From Prevotellaceae bacterium UBA7028 (GTDB lineage Bacteria; Bacteroidota; Bacteroidia; Bacteroidales; Bacteroidaceae): a stretch of DNA of 64,000 nt. The position numbers and the translations under genes were made by a program. The stretch is from NCBI GenBank assembly GCA_002494215.1, contig DLBF01000040.1:1-64000 (forward strand). The letters are read 5' to 3'. Shown here one piece after another: positions 1 through 7,918 of this stretch. The notes beneath the pieces are model-generated. The model made no database searches, was not told the origin of the DNA, and was given only the letters and a program-made list of their open reading frames with translations. Numbering within the stretch: position 1 is the first letter of the stretch; the number at the start of each line of letters is the position of its first letter.

Positions 1-192
1 GGTGATGCTGTCCACCTCGCTGGTCTGATACGTAACACCCTCTGCTGTAAAGGAGGTTCCATTGTCAGCATAGGTAACCTCGGACAGAGGCACCTTGGTA
101 TTATCGCCGTTCTGCCAGATTCGCATATACTCCTGAGCCGAGGCAAAAAGAGACACAGCCAATAGCAAAAGAAGTGAAAATATTTTCTTCAC
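1..192 (-). CDS. secreted protein, N-terminal part only (cut by the left edge)
   Basis: The visible 64 codons start with GTG at 192 and run off the left edge. They encode a classical signal peptide (VKKIFSLLLLL...FASAQ) and a short stretch with WQNGDNTKVPLSEV and a 'VTYQTSEVDSIT' end. The same 'value / residue list / which yields a step' layout is seen in the next gene upstream, and in my memory of Bacteroidota this N-terminus precedes CotH-type or carbohydrate-binding (DUF4353-like) domains found beside VTC and DUF4956 genes. That assignment is inference, since the diagnostic part lies outside. No ATG start is available in frame nearby; GTG is chosen because it begins the signal peptide. It is the last visible gene of the minus-strand cluster, 27 bp after the preceding stop. 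Confidence 0.7.
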   Translation of the reverse strand, partial: MKKIFSLLLLLAVSLFASAQEYMRIWQNGDNTKVPLSEVTYADNGTSFTAEGVTYQTSEVDSIT

Positions 193-219
193 TTTATTAA
201 AGCTCTAAAATAGGGTTCC

Positions 220-666
220 TTACTTTGTCAACTTAATGGTCTTATTGCCCATATTGACAATATACAGACCAGGCTTCAGGTTGCTGAGACTGATGTTAGC
301 ACCCTTCTTCACGTTAGCCATCTGTACCAAGGCTCCGTTTGAGCCATAGATACGCAGCATGCCATCGCCGTCAACCTTCAGCTTGCCATCCTTGTACTGC
401 AGGTTCTCGGCTTCACCGGGCAATGCCTCAATAGCCGTAGGATCCTCTACAGAGAAATACATCTTCTTAATCTCTGACAGCGGATAGGTATACTCGCCGG
501 CAGTAGTGGCAACCACGCAGTTACCGTTGGCAAAAGTTATCTTCTGGATTGTAGGCAGAGAGATAAACTCTTCGCCAGTTGCAGAAACAGTAAGATAATT
601 ATACTTGTCAGCCCACATAGTGGTGAATGCCATCATCATGACGGCCATCAGAACAAACTTCTTCAT
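220..666 (-). CDS. small secreted protein with C-terminal sorting-like domain
   Basis: A 148-residue protein with a signal peptide (MKKFVLMAVMMMAFTTMWA) followed by about 60 residues resembling the start of the neighbouring partial gene (LPTIQKITFANGNCVV...YPLSEIKKMYFS). From about residue 95 there is a complete C-terminal domain of the Prevotella/Porphyromonas sorting type: RIYGSNGALV, then LKPGLYIVNMGNKTIKLTK. The usual YDLSGR is replaced by RIYGSNG, so it is a variant. The body is very short, so this is more likely an adaptor or surface peptide than an enzyme. It is the fourth gene of the VTC-DUF4956-DUF2490 cluster. The function is unknown; surface location is inferred from the C-terminal domain. 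Confidence 0.85.
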   Translation of the reverse strand: MKKFVLMAVMMMAFTTMWADKYNYLTVSATGEEFISLPTIQKITFANGNCVVATTAGEYTYPLSEIKKMYFSVEDPTAIEALPGEAENLQYKDGKLKVDGDGMLRIYGSNGALVQMANVKKGANISLSNLKPGLYIVNMGNKTIKLTK

Positions 667-690
667 AATCTATCAGTTGTTAATTTGTTT

Positions 691-1503
691 TCAGAATTTA
701 AAATTATATCCCACGCTTACGGCATGGATACGGTTGTTAAAAGCGTCTGGTTTCTCTTCGTCGTCATTAAAGACATACGTCAGCACATAGGCCAAGGTGA
801 ACTCGTGCTGCTTGTTCAGCTTATAGCTGGTTCCAAAGGCTGTTCTCACCTTGTCTACGTTAAAACGGTCGCCGACACGTACGCTGTTGCAGAGTTCTGC
901 CGAGGCAAAGGGAGTAAACTTCCACCCCTTCTTATCCACCTCCAGTTTCAGACGGCTGCGGAGCAGCTGCGTGGTTGTGGACGACTTGGTCTTCTGCGTA
1001 ACACTTTCCATCCACTCATCTCCCAGATAGTTCCAGTCATCATCGAATATAGGAACTTTGCTATACTCCATCTTGCTGTAATCCTTCTCAGGGCGATAGG
1101 TAAGCTGATAGCGCTCACGCAACGAGACGCGCAGCCACTTCCAGAATCGCTTGTCGGCAGTAGCTTCCACAATGAACCTGTGGCGGGGATAGCAGTAGGC
1201 AGGAGTCCTGGTGTATTCATCGTCAACCGTTGGATCGCCTTTCAGCTTCTCCGGCCTTCTGTTATACAACAGGGTATAGCCTGCGCCAAACTTAATGGCC
1301 TTGTTCAGCTTATAGCCGGCATCCAAGCCGAAAGCCCATCTGGAGTTGTCCTGTGCACGGTACTCGGCCTCCAGGCCCAGGCTCCATTGGGTACCCAGAC
1401 TCTTCTTGGCACCCACACTAACCCAGGTGCCATACTCATCAGTCCATTGTGCATTCAGCACGGCTGGAAGAAGCAATGTTGCTATCAGAAGAATCTTTTT
1501 CAT
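691..1503 (-). CDS. DUF2490-family outer-membrane beta-barrel protein
   Basis: A 270-residue protein with signal peptide MKKILLIATLLLPAVLNAQ. The mature part alternates hydrophobic and polar residues in beta strands (WVSVGAKKSL, SLGLEAEYRAQD, FGLDAGYKLNK, FGAGYTLLYNRRP, RFIVEATADKRF, LRVSLRERYQLTYRPE) and ends in aromatic F (VSVGYNFKF), as outer-membrane barrels do. The pattern and length fit DUF2490. It starts four bases after the stop of the DUF4956 gene, so the two are probably co-transcribed. The role is unknown; barrels of this family often accompany surface or polymer-handling clusters. Confidence 0.85.
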   Translation of the reverse strand: MKKILLIATLLLPAVLNAQWTDEYGTWVSVGAKKSLGTQWSLGLEAEYRAQDNSRWAFGLDAGYKLNKAIKFGAGYTLLYNRRPEKLKGDPTVDDEYTRTPAYCYPRHRFIVEATADKRFWKWLRVSLRERYQLTYRPEKDYSKMEYSKVPIFDDDWNYLGDEWMESVTQKTKSSTTTQLLRSRLKLEVDKKGWKFTPFASAELCNSVRVGDRFNVDKVRTAFGTSYKLNKQHEFTLAYVLTYVFNDDEEKPDAFNNRIHAVSVGYNFKF

Positions 1504-1507
1504 ACTG

Positions 1508-2218
1508 TTAACGGGGCATTTTCATTATACCTTCAATACTGTTACCGCGGTCCTTGGGCTCGTCGTAATAGATGCGAATCAGACAGCTGTCCTTGAGATA
1601 GTCTATCATTCCCACTTCTATACGCAGAATCTTCAGACCGGTACGTTTCTCCAGGTCAGCCTTCAGCTCATCGCGCTTATCAGGCGAAATCAGGGCCACA
1701 TTATCATATTTGATATATTTGCTGCACAGGGTGCTAACCAGTTTGCTGCTCTCGAACAGCCACGCCATGCCCACGAACACCGCGTTCACGAAGACAATGG
1801 TGACAATGCCGAAGCCGTCCCAATAGTCGGCCTTGGGATGATACTCAGCCCTACTCAGCGCATTTATCACACTCACGGCAATGAGCATAAAAAGATACGT
1901 CATCTCACGAATGGGCACTGCCTCCGTACGGAAACGCATAATGCCGAAGATGGCAAACAGACCCATGGCAGCACCCAGGTTCATACCATCGCCCTCCATC
2001 AGCGTTACCAGCAGGAAGATGCTGGCGGACATGAGAATAAAAATAAACATATAGTCACGTCGCTGGCTGCGGGGGAAGTAAAAACAGCGTGCAATGACGC
2101 ATACTACTGCCAAGTTGATGACGAAACGCATCACCAGCGAGATGAAATGCTGAGGGTCGAAGAGTGTCAACCCAATAAGATTACCCAGTTGATAGTTAAT
2201 GTCGTTAAAGAAATCCAT
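1508..2218 (-). CDS. DUF4956 integral membrane protein
   Basis: A 236-residue protein with four hydrophobic segments (about residues 25-50, 55-75, 80-95 and 105-165) in its N-terminal two thirds, including the conserved GDGMNLGAAMGLFAIFGIMRFR region, then a soluble C-terminal domain of about 75 residues (LEKRTGLKILRIEVGMIDYLKDSCLIRIYYDE). This matches DUF4956, which in many bacteria lies next to a VTC-type polyphosphate polymerase domain gene and a CotH gene, as here (VTC gene 23 bp upstream). The soluble tail resembles a small ferredoxin-like fold. It probably forms a membrane complex with the VTC-domain protein; that partnership is inferred from conserved neighbourhood, not shown. Confidence 0.9.
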   Translation of the reverse strand: MDFFNDINYQLGNLIGLTLFDPQHFISLVMRFVINLAVVCVIARCFYFPRSQRRDYMFIFILMSASIFLLVTLMEGDGMNLGAAMGLFAIFGIMRFRTEAVPIREMTYLFMLIAVSVINALSRAEYHPKADYWDGFGIVTIVFVNAVFVGMAWLFESSKLVSTLCSKYIKYDNVALISPDKRDELKADLEKRTGLKILRIEVGMIDYLKDSCLIRIYYDEPKDRGNSIEGIMKMPR

Positions 2219-2241
2219 ATTGAATGTTAGTTATCTTTATT

Positions 2242-3018
2242 TTAGTTTATTTTCGTATTAGCCAATTTGCCGAGGGTTATCATCTTTTCCTTGAAGATGT
2301 TGTGCTTTAGACTCTTGTTGGTCATCACACTACCAATGCAGTATTTACTGAATCCCGAGGGTTTGATACGCAGAATGCGCAGAATCTCCAGCACAGGGCT
2401 ATAGACGTTTCCGTCGCGCTTCAGTTCGATGATTACCAACGGACCCGTTTCGGCATCGTTACCTGTTTCCATGTTATGGAAGTGTACGTCGTAATCAATG
2501 GTCAGGCGCTCAGTCTTGGCGTAATTCACCAATGTTATACGATGAAACTGGTTACGGACTGTGGGGTGCATCTCCGTAAGTCCCTGATGAACCAAGCCTT
2601 CGACGAACTCTCCGTTGGCACCCTGAACATCTATCTCCTGCGAAGGTACCTCCACACGTTTCTTCTTGGTACGACCATGGTTGTTCTTGGTCTTTACCTC
2701 GAGGAAAGTTATGCCACTATCCATATAGGTCCTCACACGCACCTTCTGGCGGGGAGCCCTGCCGTTATGATGCTCCAGGAAGAAACGATGTCCCTCCGTA
2801 TCCCAGTAGGTAGTCATGTAATTGGCTATCTTGCTGTCGTTGTTGTACTGCGCATAATACTTCCCCTGGGCCAGCTCCAACAACTTGGCCAGATTCTCCT
2901 TACTGGTAACAAACTTAGTGTCCGTCCGGTTCATCAGACGAATACTGGACATTTGTTCCAATGTTATGGGGTCCAAATGCTGCAACAACTCGTTAATACG
3001 GGCATCAATTTCCATCAT
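2242..3018 (-). CDS. VTC-domain polyphosphate polymerase family protein
   Basis: The product is about 258 residues. Motifs of the VTC/CYTH-like tunnel fold are visible: RTDTKFV near the start, a YNNDSKIANYMTTYWDTEG strand pair, KVRVRTYMDSGITFLEVKTKNNHGRTKKKR (basic residues lining the tunnel), RLTIDYDVHF, and VIIELKRDG...FSKYCIGSV at the end. Family members make polyphosphate from nucleotides in yeast; bacterial ones beside DUF4956 and CotH are uncharacterised as far as I know. The open frame extends to 3039, but the -7 box at 3037-3044 overlaps that codon, so the paired ATGs at 3018 or 3015 are better starts. First gene of the cluster. Confidence 0.88.
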   Translation of the reverse strand: MMEIDARINELLQHLDPITLEQMSSIRLMNRTDTKFVTSKENLAKLLELAQGKYYAQYNNDSKIANYMTTYWDTEGHRFFLEHHNGRAPRQKVRVRTYMDSGITFLEVKTKNNHGRTKKKRVEVPSQEIDVQGANGEFVEGLVHQGLTEMHPTVRNQFHRITLVNYAKTERLTIDYDVHFHNMETGNDAETGPLVIIELKRDGNVYSPVLEILRILRIKPSGFSKYCIGSVMTNKSLKHNIFKEKMITLGKLANTKIN

Positions 3019-3036
3019 ATTGCATAATAATCGGCA

Positions 3037-3044
3037 CAAATATA
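3037..3044 (-). promoter_or_regulatory. -7 box of the VTC/DUF4956 cluster
   Basis: The minus strand reads TATATTTG, a perfect match to the Bacteroidota -7 consensus TAnnTTTG, about 20 bases before the chosen start. No clear TTTG -33 element is seen at the usual distance. It is divergent from the frr promoter. Confidence 0.55.
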
Positions 3045-3074
3045 GGAAAAAATATACATTTCTGCCGCGGGCAA

Positions 3075-3106
3075 CTTGTTTTTTTCAAATAATTAGCCTA
3101 CTTTTG
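3075..3106 (+). promoter_or_regulatory. promoter of frr-rsgA
   Basis: A -33-like CTTG (3075-3078) is followed after 20 nt by TACTTTTG (3099-3106), matching the Bacteroidota housekeeping promoter. It leaves a leader of about 45-50 nt before frr. Confidence 0.65.
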
Positions 3107-3157
3107 CTTCATAATTGAGGGAAAGTAATTAAGAACCGAAGTAAATAAAGACCTATT

Positions 3158-3718
3158 ATGATTGATGTTAAGGAAACTTTGGCATTCGCCGAGGAGAAAA
3201 TGGAAGAAGCCGTAATGTATCTGGATGATTCTCTGGCACGCATCCGTGCAGGAAAGGCCAACGTTAAGATATTGGATGGTATCCGTGTTGACAGCTACGG
3301 AAGCCTTGTTCCCTTGAACAATGTGGCAGCCATCAACACCCCCGATGCCCGCACCATTGCCATCAAGCCTTGGGACAAGAGTATGTTCAAGGTTATCGAA
3401 AAGGCCATTATCGACAGCGAGGTCGGCATCATGCCCGATAACAACGGCGAGATTATCCGCCTCTCTATTCCCCCTCTGACAGAGGAGCGCCGTAAGCAGC
3501 TGGTAAAGCAGTGCGGCAAGGAAGAGGAGCAGGCTAAGATCAGCGTCCGCAATGCCCGTCGCGACATCCTGGAGAAACTGAAGAAGGGCATCAAGGACGG
3601 CTTGGCAGAAGATGCCGAGAAGGATGCCGAGGACAAGCTGCAGAAGATGCACGACAAGTACATCAAGCAGATTGAATCCCTGATGGCAGCTAAGGAAAAA
3701 GAAATCATGACGGTTTAA
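3158..3718 (+). CDS. frr: ribosome recycling factor
   Basis: A 186-residue protein of the usual RRF length. RRF releases ribosomes from mRNA after termination, together with EF-G. The family core is clear: [23 protein letters not shown] in the first helix/turn, [21 protein letters not shown], then [15 protein letters not shown] and the long coiled three-helix-bundle end ([17 protein letters not shown]...[18 protein letters not shown]). Start ATG 3158 gives the family N-terminus directly. It is followed after a repeat-rich 105-bp spacer by rsgA, so the two translation-factor genes probably share the promoter at 3075-3106. Confidence 0.97.
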   Translation: MIDVKETLAFAEEKMEEAVMYLDDSLARIRAGKANVKILDGIRVDSYGSLVPLNNVAAINTPDARTIAIKPWDKSMFKVIEKAIIDSEVGIMPDNNGEIIRLSIPPLTEERRKQLVKQCGKEEEQAKISVRNARRDILEKLKKGIKDGLAEDAEKDAEDKLQKMHDKYIKQIESLMAAKEKEIMTV

Positions 3719-3719
3719 A

Positions 3720-3823
3720 AAATCAATTCATAATTAAGAATTCATAATTCACAATTATTTGTTGCATCTGGTTCGCCAGACGTTGCCGTTATTATGAATT
3801 GAGAATTATGAATTATGAATTAA
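3720..3823. repeat. intergenic AATTCATAATT-type repeat forming a nested hairpin
   Basis: Two opposed blocks built of the unit AATTCATAATT (about 3724-3755) and its complement (about 3789-3820) flank a core that holds TCTGG-TTCG-CCAGA (3767-3780), a perfect five-bp stem with a TTCG loop. The whole spacer can fold as one long AT stem with a small GC hairpin at the tip. The AATTCATAATT unit recurs elsewhere in the window (for example 7896-7912 and 41003-41020). Confidence 0.7.
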
Positions 3824-4777
3824 ATGAAAGGAATCGTCATTAAGAATACAGGAAGCTGGTACGTTGTCAGAACTGACGACGACCAGCTTTTTGATTGTAA
3901 GGTTAAAGGCAACTTTCGCCTGAAAGGTATCCGCAGCACCAACCCCGTGGCCGTGGGCGACAGGGTGAGCATCACGCCTGGAGCAGATGGCAAGACAGCG
4001 CTTATCGAGAGCCTGGAGGACCGCAGGAACTACATCATCCGCAAGGCCAGCAACCTTAGCAAACAAAGCCACATCATTGCAGCCAATGTGGATCAGGCTG
4101 CACTTGTGGTTACCATCTCACACCCCGAGACCAGTACCACCTTCATAGACCGCTTCCTGGCCAGTGCAGAAGCTTATCGCGTCCCTGTGGTACTGATTTT
4201 CAACAAGACCGACATATACTCCGAGGATGAGTTGCGTTATCTGCAAGCTATCATCACACTTTACGAATCCTTAGGATACAGCTGCCTACGATGCAGCGCC
4301 TCCAAAGGCGAGGGAATAGAGGCTATCCTTCAGGCATTTGCCGGCAAGACCACCTTGCTGAGCGGAAATAGTGGTGTAGGAAAGAGCACGTTGCTAAACC
4401 AACTCATTCCAGAGGCCAAAGTCAAGACGGCAGAAATCAGCACTGCCCACGATACAGGCATGCACACCACCACTTTCTCTGAGATGTATAGCTTACCAGC
4501 CCTCAACTCTCAACCCTCAACTCTCAACTCTTATGTAATTGACACTCCTGGAATAAAAGGGTTCGGTACCTTCGATATGGAACGAACCGAGGTGGCTCAT
4601 TACTTCCGCGAGATATTCCAGATTGGGCAGGATTGCCGCTTTGGCGACTGTACCCACACAAACGAGCCTGGCTGTGCAGTCCTGCAAGCCGTTGAGGAAC
4701 AACGCATAGCCCAAAGCCGTTACAGCAGCTACTTGTCTATGCTGGAAGACAAGGATGCCGAGAAATACAGGAAATAA
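3824..4777 (+). CDS. rsgA: ribosome small-subunit-dependent GTPase A
   Basis: A 317-residue circularly permuted GTPase that assists 30S maturation. An OB fold occupies about residues 1-80, NKTD (G4) lies at 127-130, GNSGVGKS (G1) at 181-188, a THDTGxHTT-like switch (TAHDTGMHTTTFSE) at about 208-220, DTPG (G3) at 240-243, and a zinc-binding end (CRFGDC.H..EPGC). Between switch I and G3 the protein carries about 14 extra residues (SLPALNSQPSTLNS, 223-236) encoded by the intergenic repeat unit CTCAACTCTCAAC; other RsgA proteins I recall have a short turn there. The frame is intact, so the gene is probably functional. Downstream partner of frr. Confidence 0.96.
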   Translation: MKGIVIKNTGSWYVVRTDDDQLFDCKVKGNFRLKGIRSTNPVAVGDRVSITPGADGKTALIESLEDRRNYIIRKASNLSKQSHIIAANVDQAALVVTISHPETSTTFIDRFLASAEAYRVPVVLIFNKTDIYSEDELRYLQAIITLYESLGYSCLRCSASKGEGIEAILQAFAGKTTLLSGNSGVGKSTLLNQLIPEAKVKTAEISTAHDTGMHTTTFSEMYSLPALNSQPSTLNSYVIDTPGIKGFGTFDMERTEVAHYFREIFQIGQDCRFGDCTHTNEPGCAVLQAVEEQRIAQSRYSSYLSMLEDKDAEKYRK

Positions 4778-4783
4778 GTTCTG

Positions 4784-6004
4784 CTACAACGTCTTCTCAA
4801 GCAGAACCGTTCCGTTCTCATCAACCACCTTCAATGTAATCTTTCCTTCTGCAACCTCCATGCGCAAAGCCGAATTGTAGCCTTGCACCAAGGTGGGGAA
4901 GGTAGCTTCCTCTGTTGCGTCAAGGAACGTGTAGGTATCGGGATGCAAGTGTCCGCATACCAGCAAATCCACATTTGCACGGTTCAAGATAGGCGTCATC
5001 AGATCGGCAAAGAACTTGGCACCTGCCTGTGACTCATCCGTCGTAGCATTCGGAATGGGAAGATGACTTACCACGATACGGTATTTTGCCGTCTGGTATT
5101 CCTCGGTCTGTATAAGTTGTTCCAGCCATTGCGCTTCCTCCCTCCTGTAGGCATTATAAGCTGCCAAAAAGGTATTACGTGCCGTAGGATTGTCATCGGG
5201 CAAAGCCTCTCCGCCATCTAGAAGAACAATCTCTAAATCTCCCCATCGGTAAGCATTATACAACTTTCCGCTCTGGTGAGGGAAGTACCTGTCAAAATAA
5301 TCGGCAGCATCACCCTTGGTCTCATGATCGCCACGCAACATACAGAAATCCTTCTGTGTGGCAAAGAGACTGGAACTGACATTGATGAACGAGGTGTAAG
5401 GTTCCTCTGCTTTCAGCGCTGTGCTCGGAGGGGTACCAACCTGCATATTATCCATCATATCTCCGGCATAGATAATATGGTCTGCTGTAAGCGGTTCCAG
5501 CACTGTCAGGAATTTCTCTAACGTAGCAGGGCGGTTATGCATGTCGCTCAATACCAACAAGCTATGCGACGTAGCGTTGTCATCCAATGTACGGAAGCTA
5601 TACCAGTCAGATGCATACTGGGTGGTGAACGTGGAAGCGTACGGCTTCAACTCGTCAACCTTCTGAGAGCAGACACGGTACTCATAGTCCGTTGCCGCAA
5701 CCAGTCCATCTACGCGTATTGCAAAGTTCTGTACAGGCAACACCACAGACGGAGCCAGAATATTATCGTACACCTGATGCTGTCCTTTCATTTCCTGATA
5801 ATATTTGGTCACCGGAGATTGCCCCTTCTTGCGCAATTCCACCCAGGCATAAGTGGGTAACGTATTCTCGCACATCACCGTAACGCCATCATGCGAGAGT
5901 TCCTGCAGGTAAGGCGAACCGCGGAAGCATGTTGTGTCAGCATTAAGATTTACTGGCAACAGCGCCATCACGAGAACCAACAAAAGAGAATATATCTTTT
6001 TCAT
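4784..6004 (-). CDS. secreted purple-acid-phosphatase-like metallophosphoesterase (GDHE variant)
   Basis: A 406-residue protein with signal peptide (MKKIYSLLLVLVMALLPVNLNA), an N-terminal Fn3-like purple acid phosphatase domain (about 30-140, PYLQELSHDGVTVMCEN...TDYEYRV) and a calcineurin-like phosphoesterase domain: SDMHN (D154, H156), AGDMMDN, LRGDHET, VSHLP and CGHLH. The third motif is normally GNH(E/D); here Asn is Asp, while the paralogue at 7919-9187 keeps GNHE. Asn is a metal ligand in the family, so activity may be altered. It overlaps the preceding gene's stop by four bases, implying translational coupling. Substrate unknown; probably an exported or periplasmic phosphatase. Confidence 0.92.
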   Translation of the reverse strand: MKKIYSLLLVLVMALLPVNLNADTTCFRGSPYLQELSHDGVTVMCENTLPTYAWVELRKKGQSPVTKYYQEMKGQHQVYDNILAPSVVLPVQNFAIRVDGLVAATDYEYRVCSQKVDELKPYASTFTTQYASDWYSFRTLDDNATSHSLLVLSDMHNRPATLEKFLTVLEPLTADHIIYAGDMMDNMQVGTPPSTALKAEEPYTSFINVSSSLFATQKDFCMLRGDHETKGDAADYFDRYFPHQSGKLYNAYRWGDLEIVLLDGGEALPDDNPTARNTFLAAYNAYRREEAQWLEQLIQTEEYQTAKYRIVVSHLPIPNATTDESQAGAKFFADLMTPILNRANVDLLVCGHLHPDTYTFLDATEEATFPTLVQGYNSALRMEVAEGKITLKVVDENGTVLLEKTL

Positions 6005-7818
6005 CTTTTCAGCATCTTTTTATTGTTAACAATGATAACACCCTTATGGGCCTCAGAAACCTTGCGCCCAGAAATATCATATAATGATTGAGAATCAGCA
6101 ATTTTGGATTTTGAATTTTGAACTTCGAATTCTGACTGAATCCCAGTTTCTGATTCTTGCAGTTGGCGGAACTCTTCCTGTCCCTCAGAATACGGGATAT
6201 AGGCTGAGCCTGCAGAAATCTGCTTGGAAGTGGACTTCTGGAATCCTACCACTCCATTCTTCACCTTCAACAACGCCATACTGCCAGCCTCCACATCTTT
6301 ACGATCCTCGCAAACAGGCACCAGGGCATTTCCTTCTATGGCAGGAACCTCCTGGGCTGTGCTCCAGAAGGTATAAGTACCTTTGGCTGCATGTAGCACA
6401 ACAGCTGTTCGGGCAGGGATTACATTGTTTTCATAAGGTTCCATGTAAATTACGCCGTCCTTCTCCTTCACGCTAAACACTTCTACGCCTTCAGGAACTT
6501 CTGCGGGGAAGGAAGCACTCAATACAGCCCACCCTGCCATAGGAACAGTAACCTGATGATAGGCACGCTGCAGGAACCAAGAAGCGCAATAACCAGGATA
6601 CAGGTAGCTGTCAGAACGGGCAGTAACCGGACCATCCGAGGGCTTACCATAGAGGCCTTTCTCGCCTATCCACGAATCGTCTGCCGTCAGGAGGTTATCT
6701 GGAGCATCTGCATCGGCAATGGTAAACAGGCCTTCTGTATCATAGCGGAAAAGCTGACGACTGGACCATCTGTCCATATAATCCTTCATGATAACATTCT
6801 CACCCTTGGGAGACAAATAGAAAGCCGTTGAGCCATCATTAACGCTGGCATTGTTCCATCGCAACGCCGGTTGTCCGTCTGTTTCCTGAATGCGCATCAC
6901 CTTCTGCTTGTTCTGGCGAAGCACAAAGGCCCGGTAGGCACTGTTCAGCCAGTAATAACCCTCCACCAGAGGATTAATAGCTGTGGGAGCCGTCTCCTCG
7001 TATGCTTGCGTTGCTTGTTGGAGGCGCAGGATAATCTCATCAGCTTGCTCCGAGGTGATATTCTTATCATCAGCTAATGCCAGCGCCTCATCTATACATT
7101 CCCTCAGTGAACTGTTCAACAGAGGTGTCACCTGTCCAGGATTGTCTCCGCTGGGATAGAGGGCCAACGCGCCACGTGCATGTCCCAAGGTCCTGCGAAT
7201 CCTAATAGAGGGTGTTACCTTATCCTCGTCCAGAAGGGTAAGCACCTGCAGGGCATCCAGTCCATGTGCCCTAGCGGCCAACGAATCAAAAAGCGCTGCC
7301 TTCTGGAACTGCTGCATAATGTAATGGTCTTCGGGCCACTCTGAGGTATCCTCCTCTTGACGCAAGAAGAAACGACGTCCCGGTCTGGCACTGTGTATTA
7401 CCAAGTGTCGGTCATAACGAGCGACATCAAGATATGAATATGGCTCGCCCGAACAACTCTGTATGGTATAGCTGCCATCAGGGTTGGCTGTAAGGTAATA
7501 TGCCCTGTTAGTCAGATTGGCAGATGTGGTAGTTATGCTGTAGAAATATGCATGTTCTCCGTTCTTGCCATACGGATTCTTGTAATCAACAGCATTACCA
7601 TAGACACTGCGCAGAGCATCTGTATCATAGGAATACAGATACCCGTCTTTCTCTTGTGCCAGGGCTCCTATAGTATAATACCCGTCGAGAATGGGCTCCT
7701 GGGCCCATCCCCAACTTGTCGTTATCAATAAGACAAGGAGTATTGAGAATCGGGAGGCCCCTCTCCCTAACCCTCCCCCAAATGGGAGGGAATATTGAGA
7801 ATTGATAATTTTATTCAT
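6001..7818 (-). CDS. secreted surface protein with C-terminal sorting domain, repeat-invaded at both ends
   Basis: About 605 residues, no enzymatic family recognised. The middle holds repeated 'YYWLNSAYRAFVLRQ...' and 'GYYTIGALAQEKDGYLYSY' sections typical of lectin-like or beta-trefoil-like surface domains, and the C-terminus is a sorting domain (SLYDISGRKV...KGVIIVNNKKMLKR). The signal-peptide n-region is unusually long because it is read through two intergenic repeats: one giving NSQYS and a G-rich one giving LPFGGGLGRGA, before the hydrophobic core FSILLVLLI. A further 21 bases upstream (to 7839) are only another repeat unit, so I place the start at 7818. Residues before YDISGR are also repeat-encoded (EFEVQNSKSKIADSQ). 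Operon partner of both phosphoesterases. Confidence 0.8.
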   Translation of the reverse strand: MNKIINSQYSLPFGGGLGRGASRFSILLVLLITTSWGWAQEPILDGYYTIGALAQEKDGYLYSYDTDALRSVYGNAVDYKNPYGKNGEHAYFYSITTTSANLTNRAYYLTANPDGSYTIQSCSGEPYSYLDVARYDRHLVIHSARPGRRFFLRQEEDTSEWPEDHYIMQQFQKAALFDSLAARAHGLDALQVLTLLDEDKVTPSIRIRRTLGHARGALALYPSGDNPGQVTPLLNSSLRECIDEALALADDKNITSEQADEIILRLQQATQAYEETAPTAINPLVEGYYWLNSAYRAFVLRQNKQKVMRIQETDGQPALRWNNASVNDGSTAFYLSPKGENVIMKDYMDRWSSRQLFRYDTEGLFTIADADAPDNLLTADDSWIGEKGLYGKPSDGPVTARSDSYLYPGYCASWFLQRAYHQVTVPMAGWAVLSASFPAEVPEGVEVFSVKEKDGVIYMEPYENNVIPARTAVVLHAAKGTYTFWSTAQEVPAIEGNALVPVCEDRKDVEAGSMALLKVKNGVVGFQKSTSKQISAGSAYIPYSEGQEEFRQLQESETGIQSEFEVQNSKSKIADSQSLYDISGRKVSEAHKGVIIVNNKKMLKR

Positions 7819-7844
7819 TGAACATTGAGCATTGAACATTACTG

Positions 7845-7915
7845 CAAGGCGGTAGCAAATTCTTCATTCTTCACTCTTCATTCTTCACTTAAAATTATGA
7901 ATTATGAATTGAAAA
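7845..7915. repeat. CGGTAGCAAATTCTTCA plus TTCACTCTTCAT repeat block
   Basis: The spacer before the 605-residue gene contains CGGTAGCAAATTCTTCA followed by repeated TTCACTCTTCAT units and an AATTATGAATT unit. The first part recurs nearly unchanged at 57106-57140. Confidence 0.6.
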
Positions 7916-7918
7916 AAC

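Noticed and set aside
685..2230. Long overlapping plus-strand frames
   Set aside because: They lie opposite the DUF2490 and DUF4956 genes, which show signal peptide, barrel and membrane features; the opposite frames do not.
3098..3652. Minus-strand frame of 184 codons
   Set aside because: Shadow of frr.
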